64,000 nt of DNA, taken from NCBI RefSeq assembly GCF_001641265.1, contig NW_020167544.1, forward strand, positions 310,001 to 374,000, in the 5' to 3' direction. Positions 33,995 to 43,667 of this stretch are shown piece after piece. The notes beneath the pieces are model-generated. The model saw nothing but the letters and a program-made list of their open reading frames with translations, ran no database searches and was not told the origin of the DNA. Made by a program: the position numbers and the translations under genes. Within the stretch, counting starts at the first letter, position 1. Each line of letters begins with the position of its first letter. This DNA is from Pseudogymnoascus destructans. Taxonomy: Eukaryota > Ascomycota > Leotiomycetes > Thelebolales > Thelebolaceae.

Positions 33995-36032
33995 CCCAGT
34001 CGAAATGGCATACAACTGAACGTGAGGCATTCGCGATTTACAAGTGTTTAGAAGAATGTTAGTGGTTATTACATGGCACCAAGTTTCCTGTCAAGATTTA
34101 CACAGATCATTCGGCATTAGTCTCTGTCCTTAAAGCGGATGACCCACATGGGAAGATTTGTCGCTGGCAATTGTTTGTCTCGAAATTCGATTTAGAATAC
34201 ACCCATGTCCCTGGAAAAGAGCTGGCTATTGCAGATGGTTTGAGCCGCTTTAATGTAATCGCGTCAACTCCGATTAACTCAGCTAACAAATATTTCTCTT
34301 CTGCTACCATCAGTTATGATTCTGATGAAAAAATGGATCTTGCTGCCTGTTAGCAGAACACACGCCGTATTCGAAGTGGCCTCCACAATATTCTCTAGTA
34401 TCGCCTGAACAATTAAATGCCGAAACACTTCAGGGTTGGGAAGAATGGCTAAAGGAAGAGTGGTATCGAGATATTATTGAGTACAAGGCCTATAATGCGA
34501 TCCCATTACACTCAGAGATGAATGTCTCTCAACGCCGAAATCTTTGTCGTCTAGCTGTGAAATTCGTCTTGTGGGATTCCCCCTCTGGACCGTGAATGTT
34601 TTATGTTGAAAAGAACGGAGCTAAGTCGAGATGTGTTCTAAAAGACCAAGTCCAGCATGAATTGAGAATCCTCCACAATGTCCATGGCCATTTTGGCATT
34701 GGTATCACACAGCGGGAAGCTGTTGGAAAAGTCTATTGGCTGACCCGTTTCAAGGATATTGCAAAATATTGCAAGTCGTGCTCGTCGTGTCAGGCTGTCG
34801 GGTGATTGCGACCAACTACTGGACTGTCCCCGGTCTTTGAGATGGTGCCATTTGATCTCATTGGTATGGATTATATGGGCCCAATATATCCCGTAACAAA
34901 GCACGGAAACAAGTACATCATTCTCTCAGTGGAATACATGACCAGATTCCTCATTGCAGAGGCGGTCCCTGATGCCATGTCAAGAACCACTGTTAAATTT
35001 GTCAAAAAGCGCATTGTTCGTCCATTTGGGGTTCCCCTAGCCACATATACAGATAATGGGTCACATTTCATTTCTGACGAAACCCAAGGATACTTCAAAG
35101 AACAAGGAATTTGATCTGTACTAGCCCCAAGATCACACCCGTCGTCTGTTGGGTTATCAGAGCGATATGTGCAACTTGTGTCCGGGATCTTTCGCAAAAT
35201 CCTCCAGGATAGTGCAGGATTACTGTTTGAATGGGATGAATTGCTTCCGCACGTGGTAAATGTAATTAACTCTAAACAAGTCTCAATCTATGGAGTTTCC
35301 CCAGCAGAGATGCTATTCGGGTTTAAACCACGCTTTACACCTGGCGATTTGGCGATAGATGAAGCAATACGCAAGGAGTTGATTGAGCAGCCAAATTTCA
35401 TTCCTAAATTTGATGGGCATCATCCAGCCAAAGTGTATGCCGTGCGCATGGCGAAGATTGAAGAAATGCGGGACACTGCTACTGAAATTCGTCTCCGATC
35501 TCAACAGAAAAACGCTGAGGAATCTGAAATGCACCTGCGTAAATACACCCAAATGAAGAGAGGTGATTTGGTCTTACTACGAAGATTGTCACAAGATAAC
35601 AATCATAGTCACAAGTTGGAACCCCGTTGGCTTGGCCCTTACATTCTGCACAAACTTACGCCAAGTGGCAAGTCAGCCTTTCTCCAGGAACTCCACTCTG
35701 ACCAAATCAAGGGAAAGTTCCATCTAAATGACCTAAAGTTATTTGTGTCTAGAAAGAGGCACAATGAAGGGGATGAACCATGGGAGGTACACTTCAAGCG
35801 CAATGAGGACTTGCGCAAACGAATTCTTAGGGAGCAAAGACTTTCTGATGTAGAGATCCGGCGAAGGGCAGCGTTAAATCGTGAACAGGGAATACCATTT
35901 GAGGAGGAATACCAGCCACAGCAACCTGACCTAAGTTGGTGGGATGACTTCATCCACTTTCCTGCTGACACAGCAGATGAGCATGACCCTCGGTTCTGGG
36001 AGAATCGGGGCCTGGATTTCAAACACTTGTAA
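33995..36032 (+). pseudogene. Gypsy pol relic: RNase H, integrase, C-terminal domain
   Basis: Reading left to right: an RNase H part (KWHTTEREAFAIYKCLEEC, IYTDHSALVSVLKADDPHG, LEYTHVPGKELAIADGLSR), a linker, then an H2C2 zinc-binding integrase N-terminus (ELRILHNVHGHFGIGITQRE, YCKSCSSC). The rve core follows (FDLIGMDYMGPIYP, YTDNGSHF), then GVSPAEMLFGFKPRF and the C-terminal MKRGDLVLLRR...WLGPYILHKL, ending HL at 36032. Interruptions are TAG at 34060-34062, a stop at 34351-34353 with a frame change, a TGA before MFYVEK, TGA at 34803-34805 (QAVG*LRP) and TGA at 35112-35114 (QGI*SVLAP). The last 287 codons are open. Clearly a dead pol gene. Confidence 0.85.
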
Positions 36033-36044
36033 CCACCTACCTCC

Positions 36045-36324
36045 TATGGATCCCCGGGCGATCCCAGAAGAAAAATGGTTGGATGTCATTGATGTGATCC
36101 GACTTGCAAGAGATCTTGCGCGTGCACCACCAAAGCCCAAGGGACAGTTGCATGGTCCTACATCACGATATCTCAAGCAGCAATCGGTAGAAATCAACAG
36201 ACTGGTGGATGAAAATGAGATGTTGCGGGCTCAGATTAAGGAAGGTGTTAGAAGACGAGAGGGGATTTTGAGAGTCATGGCTGGTATTCTTTCATATGGG
36301 CTGATTGATGGGGAATGCTTTTGA
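36045..36324 (+). CDS. Small unknown protein behind gypsy pol
   Basis: A 92-codon frame, ATG at 36045 (MDPRAIPEEKWLDVIDVIRL), begins 12 nt after the gypsy pol stop in another frame. It has a proline/lysine hinge (APPKPKGQLHG) and a coiled-coil-like segment (EINRLVDENEMLRAQIKEG) and ends GECF. No family was recognised. Its position suggests a 3' open frame of the retroelement, though it could be a chance frame; composition and length favour a real one. Function is unknown. Confidence 0.4.
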
Positions 36325-36562
36325 GACATGGATTTGCTAATGGAATGGTGGAAATGGAGTGGATTGCAGGACATGAATAGCTAGAAATGGGATAGCTTTG
36401 GGAACTGAGGCTGGGGTATCGGATGGGGTATCTAATGGGGTGGATTGCTTTATTATTTGGTCGCTTAGGAGCGCTCATAGGGACGCTTTCTTCAACACCA
36501 TGTGTCGAAGAAAATGATCAGGGGGTGAGTGTGCAGAATGGATTAGTAATCAGGAAGGAATA

Positions 36563-38415
36563 ACGTACATGTATAGCGAAAGCGCCAAACAAGCGAAAGC
36601 GCCAAAATTATCTACCCTCATGACAAACATTGCGATAAATCTACCACAACATTAGAAATCAATTGAAACTACTCGGAGTCCTCTTCCTCAGAGGTGTCTA
36701 TTACAATCTGACACGTGCGCGCATTGTGCCCAGTCTCACCACACTTGCCACAGTGACGGGCATGGGTTTCTTCCCTTGGCTTCCGACCACGGCTTGCCCT
36801 TATTTCCTGCTCTACCTGCTGCACAACATCCCTCTCATCCTGTAGCTCTTGCGCCCCTTGTTGACTAAGTGATCCTCCTTGCTGTAGTCGTGTTTTCCTA
36901 GCTCTCCGGCGCTTGCTTAGTACTTCATTTGCCTGTCGTAGGTTTTGGTTCTCTCCCTTTAGCAGTGCTAATTGATGCATTATTTGCGATGCACCCTTTG
37001 CAAACTGGTCAACAGCTGCATAGATTGAGGTTGGAGAGCTATTTTGATGGCGTGAAATCCGAGTTTTAATAAATGTAGACTGTGACATAGCTTCAATTGG
37101 GTTGTTTGGTGTCTGAGAAACCCAAGGTTGAGCAGTACCTGGGCGGGAGCTTGGAGGCGTTGGTGTCCTTAACTTAAGATCAAGTGTAGATATCACTCTC
37201 TCAGGGTCAAATGGAAGAAGCCCTGCCCCTCGGAACCCGCCTCGAATGTTACTTTCCGTCATTGTAGTGATAAATGCAGCGTGGAAGGCAGGAAAGAAGT
37301 CATCCTTTGTAATATGAGAAATATGAGCCTGCATCATATCTTCAATTTGCCGACCATAGGCCTGCTTTAACGGGCCGAAACAGCCAACATCAAGTGGCTG
37401 GAGTAGATGAGAAGAGTGAGCAGGCATACAAAGCGTAATAATGTTGTGTTCCTTGCAGTATTCCTCAAACTCATCTGAGTGGTGGCTCTCATGACCATCA
37501 AGGACTAACAAGCGATAACCACCAACACTCCGGGCCTTTGTATGCTTCTCAAAGTGCTGAATCCAATCCATGCCTCTCTCGTTTGTAGTCCAGCCATTTT
37601 CAGTAACAGAAATCACCCAATCGCTTGAAAATCCACTATTCTCATACCAAGATGTAAGGTGGTTTTTGCCTGCAACAATGATAAATGGTGGTACTGCCCA
37701 ACCTTGAGAACTAACGCCTTGGATTACTGTAACCCATTCCCGATTACCAGGCTGTACCTTCTTTGCTTTTGCCCGCCCGTCTGAGCTTGTTACAACCATA
37801 GCAGTTGAGATAACGCCCATCATAAACCCAGTCTCATCAAAGTTGTAGATATCTGCTTCATCGATACCATATTTCGCAATTGTGTTACGCACAAGCTCAA
37901 ACCAGCCATTAATAACTTCTGGATCTTCGCACTTAGCCCTCTGGTAGTCGTATTTGCGCTGAAAGCGTGTCTGGAGCTCTACATGCCGCTTAACAAAGTT
38001 TGAAGCCCAACGCGACCCAACGCGTGACGCGTCGCGTGTTGCAAGTAGTCGACTTGCCATATCTTCAACAACAGACAGCCGAGGAGGAAACCCTTTGGCA
38101 GCTAGGTCGAGTATATACTGAACAAGGACGGACTCCTCTAGGTTAGTTAATTTCCATGAGTTGGCTTGGATATCGCGTCGTGAAGGTACACCTTCTAGAC
38201 GACGACCTAGCTTGCGGTGGTCCACAGAATAGATCCTAGCAGCAACTCGAAGGCGTAACTTTGGGTCGCTTTGCATAGCCTGGATAGCTAGCACTAATTG
38301 GCTTTCATCGTTTTTATGGGGCATGTTTTGTTGTTGAGGAATTTAACATTTAGTTGGGGGGTTTGGTCACCGCATCATTTTGGCGCTTTCGCTTGTTTGG
38401 CGCTTTCGCTATACA
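36563..38415 (-). mobile_element. Intact pogo-type DNA transposon with perfect 46-bp TIRs
   Basis: The termini 36563-36608 and 38370-38415 are exact inverted repeats beginning ACGTACATGTATAGCGAAAG. Each contains two direct copies of AGCGAAAGCGCCAAA, probable transposase-binding sites. The TA dinucleotides at 36561-36562 and 38416-38417 form the expected TA target duplication. Length is 1,853 bp, with a single uninterrupted transposase gene inside. Perfect TIRs and an open frame imply recent insertion and no RIP damage. Confidence 0.93.
36669..38324 (-). CDS. Pogo-family transposase with CCHC zinc knuckle, apparently intact
   Basis: 551 residues, ATG at 38324 (MPHKNDESQLVLAIQAMQ). The N-terminal HTH-psq and CENP-B-type DNA-binding domains span about residues 1-130 (RLRVAARIYSVDHRKLGRRL, LVQYILDLAAKGFPPRL). 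The DDE core carries a full DDD triad: D163 in NFDETGFMMG, D276 in LVLDGHESHH and D312 in HLLQPLDVG, a DD35D-type spacing. The C-terminal part has a glutamine-rich coiled coil and a CCHC knuckle (CGKCGETGHNARTC, about residues 524-537), then an acidic end (EEEDSE). Cut-and-paste transposition into TA sites is expected. Length and domain content are normal, with no stop or frameshift. This is the only transposase in the window that could still be active. Confidence 0.92.
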   Translation of the reverse strand: MPHKNDESQLVLAIQAMQSDPKLRLRVAARIYSVDHRKLGRRLEGVPSRRDIQANSWKLTNLEESVLVQYILDLAAKGFPPRLSVVEDMASRLLATRDASRVGSRWASNFVKRHVELQTRFQRKYDYQRAKCEDPEVINGWFELVRNTIAKYGIDEADIYNFDETGFMMGVISTAMVVTSSDGRAKAKKVQPGNREWVTVIQGVSSQGWAVPPFIIVAGKNHLTSWYENSGFSSDWVISVTENGWTTNERGMDWIQHFEKHTKARSVGGYRLLVLDGHESHHSDEFEEYCKEHNIITLCMPAHSSHLLQPLDVGCFGPLKQAYGRQIEDMMQAHISHITKDDFFPAFHAAFITTMTESNIRGGFRGAGLLPFDPERVISTLDLKLRTPTPPSSRPGTAQPWVSQTPNNPIEAMSQSTFIKTRISRHQNSSPTSIYAAVDQFAKGASQIMHQLALLKGENQNLRQANEVLSKRRRARKTRLQQGGSLSQQGAQELQDERDVVQQVEQEIRASRGRKPREETHARHCGKCGETGHNARTCQIVIDTSEEEDSE

Positions 38416-38759
38416 TGTACGTTAACCGAAATAGCTTTATTATGGCCAGGCTTCAGAGCAGTAGTTTAAATAAAATACAACGATCATCAACCCATGAATA
38501 TAATAGCCCCTACCGCGAATCGCCACAATGTCAGCCAAGAATCAGCGTTGGGGCTCGAACTTCAGAGTGGCTTGGTCATATGTCTGACCAATCCTTACAG
38601 ACTCTCTTGCAAAATCGAGTGGCTAGGTCGTCTACCTCTACGATTTATCTACACCTAGAGAGCAACTTGACAAGTCAAATGCAGAGTTTTTGAGGCACCA
38701 TGGAGCGGGTTATACTAGTTAGTGTAGAGTTAGGAACTGCTTCGTATGTGAAAGGTAGT
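38416..38759. other. Spacer between the pogo element and the solo LTR
   Basis: No gene or repeat was recognised. It ends with the left GTAGT target duplication (38755-38759). Confidence 0.4.
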
Positions 38760-39002
38760 TGTAGCGCGTAAGCCCAAGGTCTCACAGGAGTCCAGGGAAC
38801 CAGGTCAAGAGGCAGGAAAGGGGTATCGTATTTGTAAGGACAATAGGTCTACGTAAATACAGCGACTATCGGCTGGAGGCCTCCTTCTGAGGCTTCCAGC
38901 TCCTTATATCCTACGTTCCTACATGCCCTAGTTTACCGAGCCCTAGTGGCTCCACTGCCAGGCAGCCCCTGAGTTCAGGGCGGCCTCACATGATGCCTTA
39001 CA
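38760..39002. mobile_element. Solo LTR with 5-bp target duplication
   Basis: 243 bp beginning TGTAGCGCGTAAG and ending ATGCCTTACA. The TGTA/TACA ends are complementary, as in LTRs. It is flanked by GTAGT on both sides (38755-38759 and 39003-39007), a perfect 5-bp target-site duplication. The interior lacks coding potential and contains a TTATATCC box. It is best read as a solo LTR left after recombination of an LTR retrotransposon. It was not matched to the gypsy relic, whose LTRs are missing. Confidence 0.85.
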
Positions 39003-39202
39003 GTAGTGCCGAGGGCGTTGTTATAAACATATAAGCAAATAAAACGAAAGAAGGTGGGGGACCAATTGCATCACGGCTGCAGGGTTACGGGTACGAATCA
39101 CCAAGCTATGCAGAGTCAGGTCACCCTTTCTTGAAGGCGTAGACTGATATGGATCATGATGGGGAAGTTAGATAAAAAAATATAAACGATGACACCTCTT
39201 CC

Positions 39203-39920
39203 TTATTTAATTACTTCCTCTACCTGCTTAATCAGGCAAACCATATTGCATACTTCTGAGTGGTTCCATCCAATTGCAGTATTGCGAGACAGTTCCGTGA
39301 ACTTTCTCGTGGTTTTGAAAATGCATCCGATGCTCGAGCCGTGCTTTCTCATAAAGTGCCTCGTTAGGCAGCCAGGACTTGAAAACGAGACGACCCTCTC
39401 CCGAATCGTCAGGTTCGGGTTCCCAAGACATGCGAAGCATATAGTTGGCCTCTTATCCGTCGTAACCGACGATATTGCATGTCTGAGCATGATATATGCC
39501 TCGGACCACAGCAGTTTTTCGGCTTTGATTGCGGAGACGGGTGGAACTAGCCGACCTGCGCGACTGCGACGGAAGGTCGCACCCTCCTCGACAGTGCAGT
39601 ACGTCGTGACGGCGTTGATAGCCATAATCCTGCGTTAACATTCACTTTCCAGCGACGTCTCGGGCAATGTCAAAACCGCGTCGATTAGAAGCAGTTGTTC
39701 AGGCGTCATATGATCCGATTGCTCTAGTGCACCTCGGACGTCCTCATCAACCACTTTACCAGATAGCTGTCGCTCGCTGTCAATGACAGGCTGCTCTTTC
39801 TTGTATCGATCGACGATGTCAAGCTCGCTCTCTCGCTCGTAAGGCGTTTCTGATAGCGCACTTCTCTCCGGCTGCCTTCTGGAGACCCTGACAGTTGGGC
39901 TGCGATCTGAGACAATTTCA
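39203..39920 (-). pseudogene. C-terminal fragment of a DUF3435/C2H2-type protein (tyrosine-recombinase relative)
   Basis: A decayed fragment of the fungal DUF3435-associated family, which includes Starship captain-type tyrosine recombinases and many degenerate relatives annotated as FluG or C2H2-finger proteins. Readable text on the minus strand is ELDIVDRYKKEQPVIDSERQ, LEQSDHMTPEQLLLIDAVL, TLPETSLESEC, then TAA at 39635-39637, RRIMAINAVTTYCTVEEG, and the finger-like TICFACLGNPNLTIRERV with FSSPGCLTRHFMRKHG. After this the frame shifts (HFQNHEKVHGTV in another frame). The stop fits a CAA to TAA change. The recombinase catalytic part is absent, so it is not functional. The assignment rests on the C-terminal pattern, not on active-site residues. 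Confidence 0.6.
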
Positions 39921-40894
39921 CAATATATGGAAGGTTATTAACCGATGCTGATTGCGCAGAAGTCAGCTTCTAGGGGCGCCAGGGGTCGATCGACCGGCTC
40001 ATTGAACATGCGAACCTCATTAAGGCCTTCTGCGGCTCGAGTCCCGATATATATTTTGGACATCCACATTGATATTCCGATCAAGGTAGTGTTTAAGGAA
40101 GGTGTCGATACTCGCATGCTACAAGATTAAGTTTTGAACGGAGTCACTAACATCGGCTGTGCCAAAGGGAAAACATTAGTTGAGGACAGCAGGATCTCTT
40201 AGCCGCTCCGTCATGTAGCAAATACGGCTTCGTGACTTGTTTAAACCCAGTGATCTGGCCGCCTATCTTCATGCGGTACCGGACCAATGTTCCAAGAGAA
40301 TCGAGTCGAGGGTGCAAAGTGACTGAACAGAAATGCAGACGAGGAGTATTGAAGACTGAAAAGAGTGACTACGAGTGAAGGCTTGTAGGAGGGGTGAAGA
40401 ATAGAATGAATTAGACGTGAAAGAGAAGAGATGGGGATGAACAGGCGAAAGAGAGACATGTTGGCCTTTAAATACCTTTGAGTTAGCGGTTCAACGAGAA
40501 GACGGCCACTTTTGGCTTTCGTAGGCACTTGGATAGTGAGGGCCAGGTCGGATGGGTTGGGCAGAGGTGAGGCACAAATAGGTGTGCGGCGATTAATCCC
40601 ACAATAGATTAAAGCCGTACTGTCTTACTTATAATATAATACGCTGAATCAATAGCTGAATCGTCTGGACTGGAAAGGGGCCAACAACATGGAAAGGAGA
40701 AGGAAGGAACGACGGATCACCCCACAACGAACCAAAACCACAAACTTCAGGGACCCCCTAAAATCTGATGGATCACTTATCAACATCAATATACCAGTTG
40801 TTGACCCGCGCTGACTATTGGAATAGCAAACACTGACAGGGGAACCAGGAAAAAGCATGGCGAACTCTACTTGGCCGCATAGATCTTTTCATCC

Positions 40895-41405
40895 CATTAA
40901 AGCGAGTTACGGGCGAGTCTTACAAACGTGGCTTCCCAAGGCTGAATCAGCATCCTTTCAATAAACTGACCCGTTTATTCTCACCAACGCCGTTGGATTC
41001 CTTCGAGATGCCACACCAATAAAAGCTTTCCGCAATCGGGGTATATCTCCCATCCTTCAGAGACATTGTGGTAAGCTACCCACATGGGCCGGCCCATTCC
41101 TCCCACTCTGACCCGCACCCGTCAACAAAGTCCACACCCTCTTTGAAGAATTGAATTATACCAGGAAGAGGACACCACTTCGCCATCACGTTACTTTCAA
41201 TAGCTGCGGGCGTCGAGGCGCCAGTCACAATGGCCTTGCCCAATCAGAGGTCTAGGAACCCTGCTCACTGACCACACTTTCCAGACGAGGGTCTTCACCA
41301 TGAATCAAGCGCGCACCCTCCAACTCTTGCATCTCGTCGATTTGGGAGACATCAAATTCAGCAAAAGTATTATCAGGCTTCAATTTTTGAGAGTTTTGCG
41401 AATGC
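40895..41405 (-). pseudogene. Unrecognised protein-coding relic
   Basis: Minus-strand segments with protein-like composition but broken frames: DNTFAEFDVSQIDEMQELEG...HGEDPRLESVVSEQGS then TAG; KWCPLPGIIQFFKEGVDFVD...GSEWEEWAGPCG then TAG; SLKDGRYTPIAESFYWCGIS; and GQFIERMLIQPWEATFVRLA. Their order and Trp/Glu-rich character suggest one decayed gene, but I do not recognise the family. It could also be partly chance. Confidence 0.3.
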
Positions 41406-43667
41406 CACGTCATTTATCGGCGTTCCCTTGAAGGCAGCTGTTTAGTGTGTGGCGAGTGCTTTATGCATTGACTGCGCCTCGCTTCCGATGGGGCGTTGGT
41501 ACTACCAGCTGCGTCACCGCATGCATAGCTCAGCTATGCTGGGAGACAGAAAATTCTAGTCATGCCGATCGCCCTGAACAGTTTTACAAGGGAGGGATCC
41601 CCAGGAAGTTGAGTTGAGCGACATGGATACACGTACATTCAGCTCATTACTAGAATGTACTAAGTAAGAGGATCATTCAGGATTTGGTGCTGGCCGTTGC
41701 AATCAATATCGTCCTACAGTGGAGACTGGGTTACATGGCGTTCAACGGCTGCGGGTAAGGAGAGACATCTCAATAACTAAACAGAAACAATCGAGGGCAG
41801 AGACAATCAAAAGCAGAGACAATCGAGGGCAGAGACAATCGAGGGCAGAGACAATCGAGGGCAGAGACAATCGAGGGCAGAGACAATCGAGGGTCCTGTT
41901 TCACGCGAGGATAGTGCTTTAGATTAGTGCTTTAGCTTACGGGGAGCCGCTGGACTATTGATCGGCGGTTGGGTGTGAATAATCGGGATTTTTTTTTCAA
42001 CCCCTCCAATGACATTACAGAAGTGTCTAGCCCCAAAATATCGCCAATCCCATACGGACCTTCTGAAAATGGATGAGGCGGATCGAGCGCCCATCCAGTC
42101 AAACGAGACCGTCAGATAGTTGGCTGTTGGAGGCATATGGGATCCGCGGACGGTAAAGGGGATGAACTCCGCGGAAGGAGTAAAAAGGCTGACTGAAAGC
42201 TGACGATCCAACAGGTCAGGTGTAAGGCACATGATGAAGGCACCCAATGACAGATAGAAATGCAGGTTAGTTTCCAAGGCTTGAGCAAGCTGCATACATA
42301 CATAGCATTGTTTCCTACAGACCGCTCCTGCGACCTTACAGAAATAGAGTACTAATGGTACTTAACATGAGCTTGTATAGGCCCATGGCGACCAACAAGC
42401 GCCATCGTCTGTGGCATGATCGCCACCGCCGACAAGAGACGTGCATATGTCCCGCTTTGCCTTCCCACTTAGCCAGCGAGCCGGCGAATCTGGAGAGTGT
42501 GTGACTTGCAACCATCACTGGCATCACTATCACTGGAATCTCAACCAATTCTGCCTCATCGCAAAGTACCCATTGGACGAAAAGCATGCATGGAAATCCA
42601 CCTGGATGTCCATCATAGGCCACGGATACCGCGAGCCCTTATGTGTTTCCTATCCATGCATGTCCGCCTAGGCACATTGGCATGGTTGTGGCGGTGATGG
42701 GCCCAGCCTTCGCGTTCGCGATCCCACCCTGCACAGTTCCTACCTTAGTCTCCTCCAAAATGGCAAGATGTGGCCTTCGATTTGCCTGCTTGTGGTATAG
42801 GAGCTCTGCTTCGCCGATTCAACTGCGTCTCGGCGTCTCCTATTGCTTCGCTCATGCAGGGCCCATGGTCGTGCTCGACGAGTCGTATCGCGATGTTCGT
42901 TGGGTTGATCGCCATGAGCAATACTCGTCCTATACAAGACTGCTCTTTCGCCTCTTTCAGATACACCTTTCCATCTATCCCAGGCTACTCCCAGCCCACG
43001 CCCCCCATCAATTCGACTGTTTAAGACATCCCGGGTCTTACTTTCCTATCGACAAGCGCCCTTCCAGAATCCGCACCATCGACCCCGCCACCGAGACCGG
43101 TCTCCACTTGGGATCTGTCAAACAGACGGCCCCATCAGTGTGTTGACCTCCACAACGGAGCGGTAACTTGGACCATAGAGGTCGAGGCTGCGTGCCCGTA
43201 AAGACCATTGGATATGTACAGCAACTACCGCCACTGCCGTCTATATTTCGCCCCCATATATACTTGTTCCCGGAGCATTGCACGCCGTTTGCCGTTTATC
43301 ATCGCATTTTTTATCCCACCTCCTGCCTTCGTTTGCCTGGGTGCTCGCAACGGGAACAACTTCTACTATTGTTTGATACATAGTGGAACTCGCCTTTTGA
43401 CCCTGCGTTTTATTTCTGACTGCCTTTATTGCAAGATTTAATTAATCGTCCTCGCGGGCGTGGCTATTTCTTCGTACGGGTAAGACTCATCGCCCGATCT
43501 CCCTACTGTCCCTCCCTTGGCTCACCTCACATTGCCCCTAGATACCGACGACAATAAAGCATCAGTTCCTACGGATGACTATGCTGAATATAATATCAAG
43601 CGCATCTTCATAATCCAACGTTCTCCTAGAAACATCGCATATAGGGCATGAGGGGCGTTGATTTATA
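41406..43667. other. Intergenic region upstream of the large MTase-like gene
   Basis: Except for the 16-bp minisatellite at 41785-41892, nothing is supported. The last kilobase (about 42,650-43,667) is pyrimidine-rich on the plus strand, as expected for a promoter and long 5' leader. The frames within it have no family motifs. Confidence 0.45.
41785..41892. repeat. 16-bp minisatellite
   Basis: About six to seven copies of CAATCGAGGGCAGAGA; one copy differs (CAATCAAAAGCAGAGA). No flanking gene uses it. Confidence 0.8.

Larger units (their letters stand above)
33990..36330 (+). mobile_element. Truncated Ty3/gypsy retrotransposon (RNase H-integrase end)
   Basis: The 3' part of a gypsy pol polyprotein plus a downstream small frame. 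The protease and the polymerase domain are absent, and no LTR was identified at either side. Stops within the relic are of the CAG to TAG and CGA to TGA kind, suggesting RIP. The intact pogo element begins only about 230 nt to the right. Confidence 0.8.

Noticed and set aside
39060..39110. tRNA-like GGGTACGAATCACC loop
   Set aside because: No matching acceptor stem or anticodon arm could be paired around it.
34000..43000. A complete Starship element
   Set aside because: Only a decayed C-terminal DUF3435-type fragment is visible; no catalytic captain, cargo boundary or terminal repeats were found.
42643..43146. 167-codon open frame before the MTase-like gene
   Set aside because: No family pattern; overlapping frames on both strands are equally open; better explained as 5' flank.
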